Positions 61,718 through 64,000 of a DNA stretch of 64,000 bases are shown here, piece by piece (the first letter of the stretch is position 1; each line of letters begins with the position of its first letter). The stretch spans positions 3,214,001-3,278,000 of the forward strand of contig NZ_CP150290.1 of the NCBI RefSeq assembly GCF_038051995.1. The letters run 5' to 3'. The notes beneath the pieces are model-generated. The model had not been told where the DNA came from. It saw only the letters and a program-made list of their open reading frames with translations, and did not search any database. A program made the translations under genes and the position numbers. Source of the DNA: Paenibacillus sp. FSL H8-0537 (GTDB taxonomy: Bacteria > Bacillota > Bacilli > Paenibacillales > Paenibacillaceae).

Positions 61718-62641
61718 ATGTCGTTATTATCCAAATCGCAAGCGGATGGCTTGCCGGGCAAGCGGCCTGAGGAGTCGGAAAGCAGATGGCGGCAGGGAAT
61801 CAAGTCGCTATTAAAAAGCAAGACCGGTACGCTCGGTATTCTGATCGTACTCGCCGTATGCATCATTGCCATTGGCGCGCCGTTGTTTGCCACCCATGAG
61901 CCAGCGAAAATCAGCCCGGCGCAGAGGCTGCTTCCGCCGATGTGGCTGGAGGGCGGCATGCATGAGCATTTTCTGGGGACGGACAATTTGGGCAGAGACA
62001 TTTGGAGCCGCATTGTTTACGGCTCGCAAGTATCCTTAATCGTCGGAATTGGAGCCGTTATGCTGTCGGGCGCAATCGGAGCACTTCTGGGCTTGCTGGC
62101 GGGCTTTTATGGAAAATGGGTAAATGCCATTATTATGAGGGTTGCCGATGCTTTTATCGCGATTCCAGCTATTTTGTTCATGCTTGTTGTACTCGCCGTA
62201 CTTGGACCAGGACTTGGAACGCTAATCTTCGTAATTGGTGTCACCAACTGGGTTTCTTATGCGCGGGTTGTCCGCGGGGAAGTGCTCAGCGTGAAGGAAC
62301 GGGATTTTGTAAAAGCTGCGCGAGCATTAGGCGCACGTAATGGACGGATTATTTTCACCCATATTTTGCCGAATGTATTGTCGTCCTTCATTATTATTTC
62401 CACGATGAGCGTGGCAACGACGATTATTATGGAAGCGTCACTCAGCTTTCTCGGACTTGGCATTAAGCCGCCTGCGGTTTCCTGGGGCGGGATGCTGAGC
62501 GATGGACGCCAATATTTGGCTACAAGCTGGTGGGTTGCTACTTTTCCGGGACTTGCCATTACGATTACGGTTCTAGGCGTAATCTTTTTCGGAGATTGGC
62601 TTCGCGATATGCTGGACCCTCGCATGAAATCGAAGGAATAA
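61718..62641 (+). CDS. Peptide ABC transporter permease (DppC type)
   Basis: A 307-residue protein with the N-terminal extension and HFLGTDNLGRDIWSRIVYG motif of DppC, six helices, and the EAA loop ERDFVKAARALGARNGRIIF. ATG 61718 is better spaced from AGAGGTGAGG than GTG 61709. It partners the DppB-type permease. Confidence 0.93.
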   Translation: MSLLSKSQADGLPGKRPEESESRWRQGIKSLLKSKTGTLGILIVLAVCIIAIGAPLFATHEPAKISPAQRLLPPMWLEGGMHEHFLGTDNLGRDIWSRIVYGSQVSLIVGIGAVMLSGAIGALLGLLAGFYGKWVNAIIMRVADAFIAIPAILFMLVVLAVLGPGLGTLIFVIGVTNWVSYARVVRGEVLSVKERDFVKAARALGARNGRIIFTHILPNVLSSFIIISTMSVATTIIMEASLSFLGLGIKPPAVSWGGMLSDGRQYLATSWWVATFPGLAITITVLGVIFFGDWLRDMLDPRMKSKE

Positions 62642-62662
62642 GAAGGGAAATGAGGGAGCAAT

Positions 62663-63637
62663 ATGCCGACACCTTTGCTGGAAGTTAAAAATTTGCATAC
62701 GAGCTTTAAAACAGATAAAGGCGTGATTCCTTCCGTAAACGGTGTAAGCTTCTCCGTCGAAGAGGGGGAAACGCTTGCGATTGTAGGGGAATCTGGCTGC
62801 GGAAAAAGCGTCACTTCGCTGTCCATAATGGGACTCATCGCTTCTCCCGGTTCTATAACGGGCGGGGAAATTGCATTACAGGGTCGCGATTTGGTGAAGC
62901 TCTCCCGCAAGGAGCTGCGGAAGCTGCGCGGCAACGAAATGTCGATGATTTTTCAAGAGCCGATGACATCGCTCAATCCTGTATTTACGATCGGCAATCA
63001 GCTGTCGGAAGTATTTCGGGTTCATCAAGGCTCAAGCAAAGCGGAGGCCAGGCAGAAAAGTGTGGACATGCTGGAGCGCGTAGGTATAGCCAATGCTTCC
63101 AAGCTGGTTCGCCAATTTCCTCATCAGCTGTCTGGAGGAATGCGGCAGCGGGTTATGATTGCGATGGCGCTCGCCTGTGAGCCGAAGCTGCTTATTGCCG
63201 ATGAACCAACAACGGCGCTCGATGTGACGATTCAGGCGCAAATTTTAGATTTGATTTCAACGCTCAGCAAGAAGCAGCAGACGGGCGTTATTCTAATTAC
63301 GCATGATTTAGGCATTGTTGCGGAGATGGCGGATCGGGTTGTCGTTATGTATGCAGGGGAAGTCGTCGAAGAAGCATCGGTCATCGATCTGTTTGCAGCT
63401 CCGAAGCATCCCTATACAGTCGGTCTGCTCGGTTCTTTGCCAAGAATGGATGAGCACAGGGAGCAGCTCGCATCGATACCCGGCATGGTGCCTAATTTGC
63501 TGGACATGCCAAGCGGTTGTCCCTTTCACCCTCGCTGTTCCTATGCAGGCAGCGAATGCACCGTTATTAAACCGGAGCTTGAGCGAGTTGGCAATGGTCA
63601 CTATGCGAGATGCCTGAAAAGCGAGGAGGTGTCATGA
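62663..63637 (+). CDS. Peptide ABC transporter ATPase (DppD type)
   Basis: A 324-residue ATPase with Walker A GESGCGKS near residue 40, signature LSGGMRQRV, Walker [13 protein letters not shown], and the C-terminal Cys-containing oligopeptide motif ([17 protein letters not shown], then ARCLKS). The start of the next ATPase gene overlaps its stop. Confidence 0.94.
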   Translation: MPTPLLEVKNLHTSFKTDKGVIPSVNGVSFSVEEGETLAIVGESGCGKSVTSLSIMGLIASPGSITGGEIALQGRDLVKLSRKELRKLRGNEMSMIFQEPMTSLNPVFTIGNQLSEVFRVHQGSSKAEARQKSVDMLERVGIANASKLVRQFPHQLSGGMRQRVMIAMALACEPKLLIADEPTTALDVTIQAQILDLISTLSKKQQTGVILITHDLGIVAEMADRVVVMYAGEVVEEASVIDLFAAPKHPYTVGLLGSLPRMDEHREQLASIPGMVPNLLDMPSGCPFHPRCSYAGSECTVIKPELERVGNGHYARCLKSEEVS

Positions 63638-64000
63638 TGAGCCAGAGCGACTTTAATGCTGCGCCCCTTCTGGAAGTGAAGGATTTACGAAAGTATTATC
63701 CCTTGAAACGGGGCTGGTTTGCGAGGGGGAATGAATATGTCCGCGCAGTAGATGGCCTCGATTTCACCATTAATCAAGGGGAAACGCTAGGCATCGTAGG
63801 CGAGTCTGGCTGCGGCAAATCAACAACGGGCGAGATGGTAGCGCAGCTGCTTGAGCCATCGTCTGGCGAGATATGGTTTGAAGGCAGGCGTCTTACGGGA
63901 ATGAATGAGCAGGACATCCGGCATGTAAGACGGGAGCTGCAAATTATTTTTCAAGATCCCTATGCCTCGCTGAATCCGAGAATGACGATTAAGGATATTG
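63634..64000 (+). CDS. Peptide ABC transporter ATPase (DppF type), 3' partial
   Basis: About 122 residues are visible before the window ends. Walker [10 protein letters not shown] and Q-loop [13 protein letters not shown] are typical of DppF/OppF. ATG 63634 overlaps the previous stop; ATG 63637 in the same frame is better spaced (7 bases) from AGGAGG. It should pair with the DppD-type ATPase. Confidence 0.93.
   Translation, partial: MMSQSDFNAAPLLEVKDLRKYYPLKRGWFARGNEYVRAVDGLDFTINQGETLGIVGESGCGKSTTGEMVAQLLEPSSGEIWFEGRRLTGMNEQDIRHVRRELQIIFQDPYASLNPRMTIKDI

Overview
The window looks like a Paenibacillus chromosome segment. It has moderate GC, strong AGGAGG-type ribosome binding sites with frequent TTG and GTG starts, and Bacillales-type genes (bstA/yfiT, paiA, the DUF441 gene ytwI, pxpBCA/kip). 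The genus is an inference from gene content; no rRNA or other marker is present. No tRNA, rRNA or CRISPR array was seen.

Region 1 (1-39092) is one reading frame: the 3' part of a giant non-ribosomal peptide synthetase gene whose 5' end lies outside the window. The visible 13,027 residues hold 12 adenylation (A) domains (the first cut by the window edge), 11 condensation (C) domains, 12 carrier (T) domains, 2 epimerization (E) domains and a terminal thioesterase (TE). My reading of the binding-pocket residues gives: unknown - Tyr-like - Val - Pro - Gly-like - Thr - D-Leu - Gly-like - D-(Tyr-like) - Gly-like - Val - Asn - release. I know of no described peptide with this order. Modules 4 to 10 are a mosaic of internal duplications: a 5.4 kb near-identical direct repeat containing about 2.85 kb with no difference visible by eye, three copies of one A-T unit, three copies of one C domain, and an apparent exchange of an A-domain core between two otherwise matching modules.

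Region 2 (39093-39520) is the end of the cluster: a terminator, a decayed IS1182-like transposase with an internal deletion, and a promoter with a perfect 20-bp palindrome between its -35 and -10 boxes. It drives a DUF72 gene and a MarR regulator.

Region 3 (39525-50228) is ordinary accessory and housekeeping content: DUF72 protein, MarR regulator, an unknown protein, two GNAT acetyltransferases, small membrane proteins (DUF423, DUF441 and a 60-residue protein), a cupin protein divergent from a large DUF5107-TPR protein, and an MFS transporter.

Region 4 (50499-57038) holds the 5-oxoprolinase operon pxpBCA, an AT-rich paiA-like acetyltransferase, two DinB-superfamily genes (bstA and DUF1572), a broken lipoprotein gene, two tandem paralogous small proteins, and a PAP2 phosphatase.

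Region 5 (57091-64000) is one operon: a GntR/FadR regulator with a 16-bp palindrome at its predicted transcription start, an M20 amidohydrolase, and a peptide ABC importer (binding lipoprotein, two permeases, two ATPases; the last gene runs off the window). The layout suggests uptake of an N-acylated amino acid or peptide, cleavage inside the cell, and control by a GntR repressor that senses the substrate or product.
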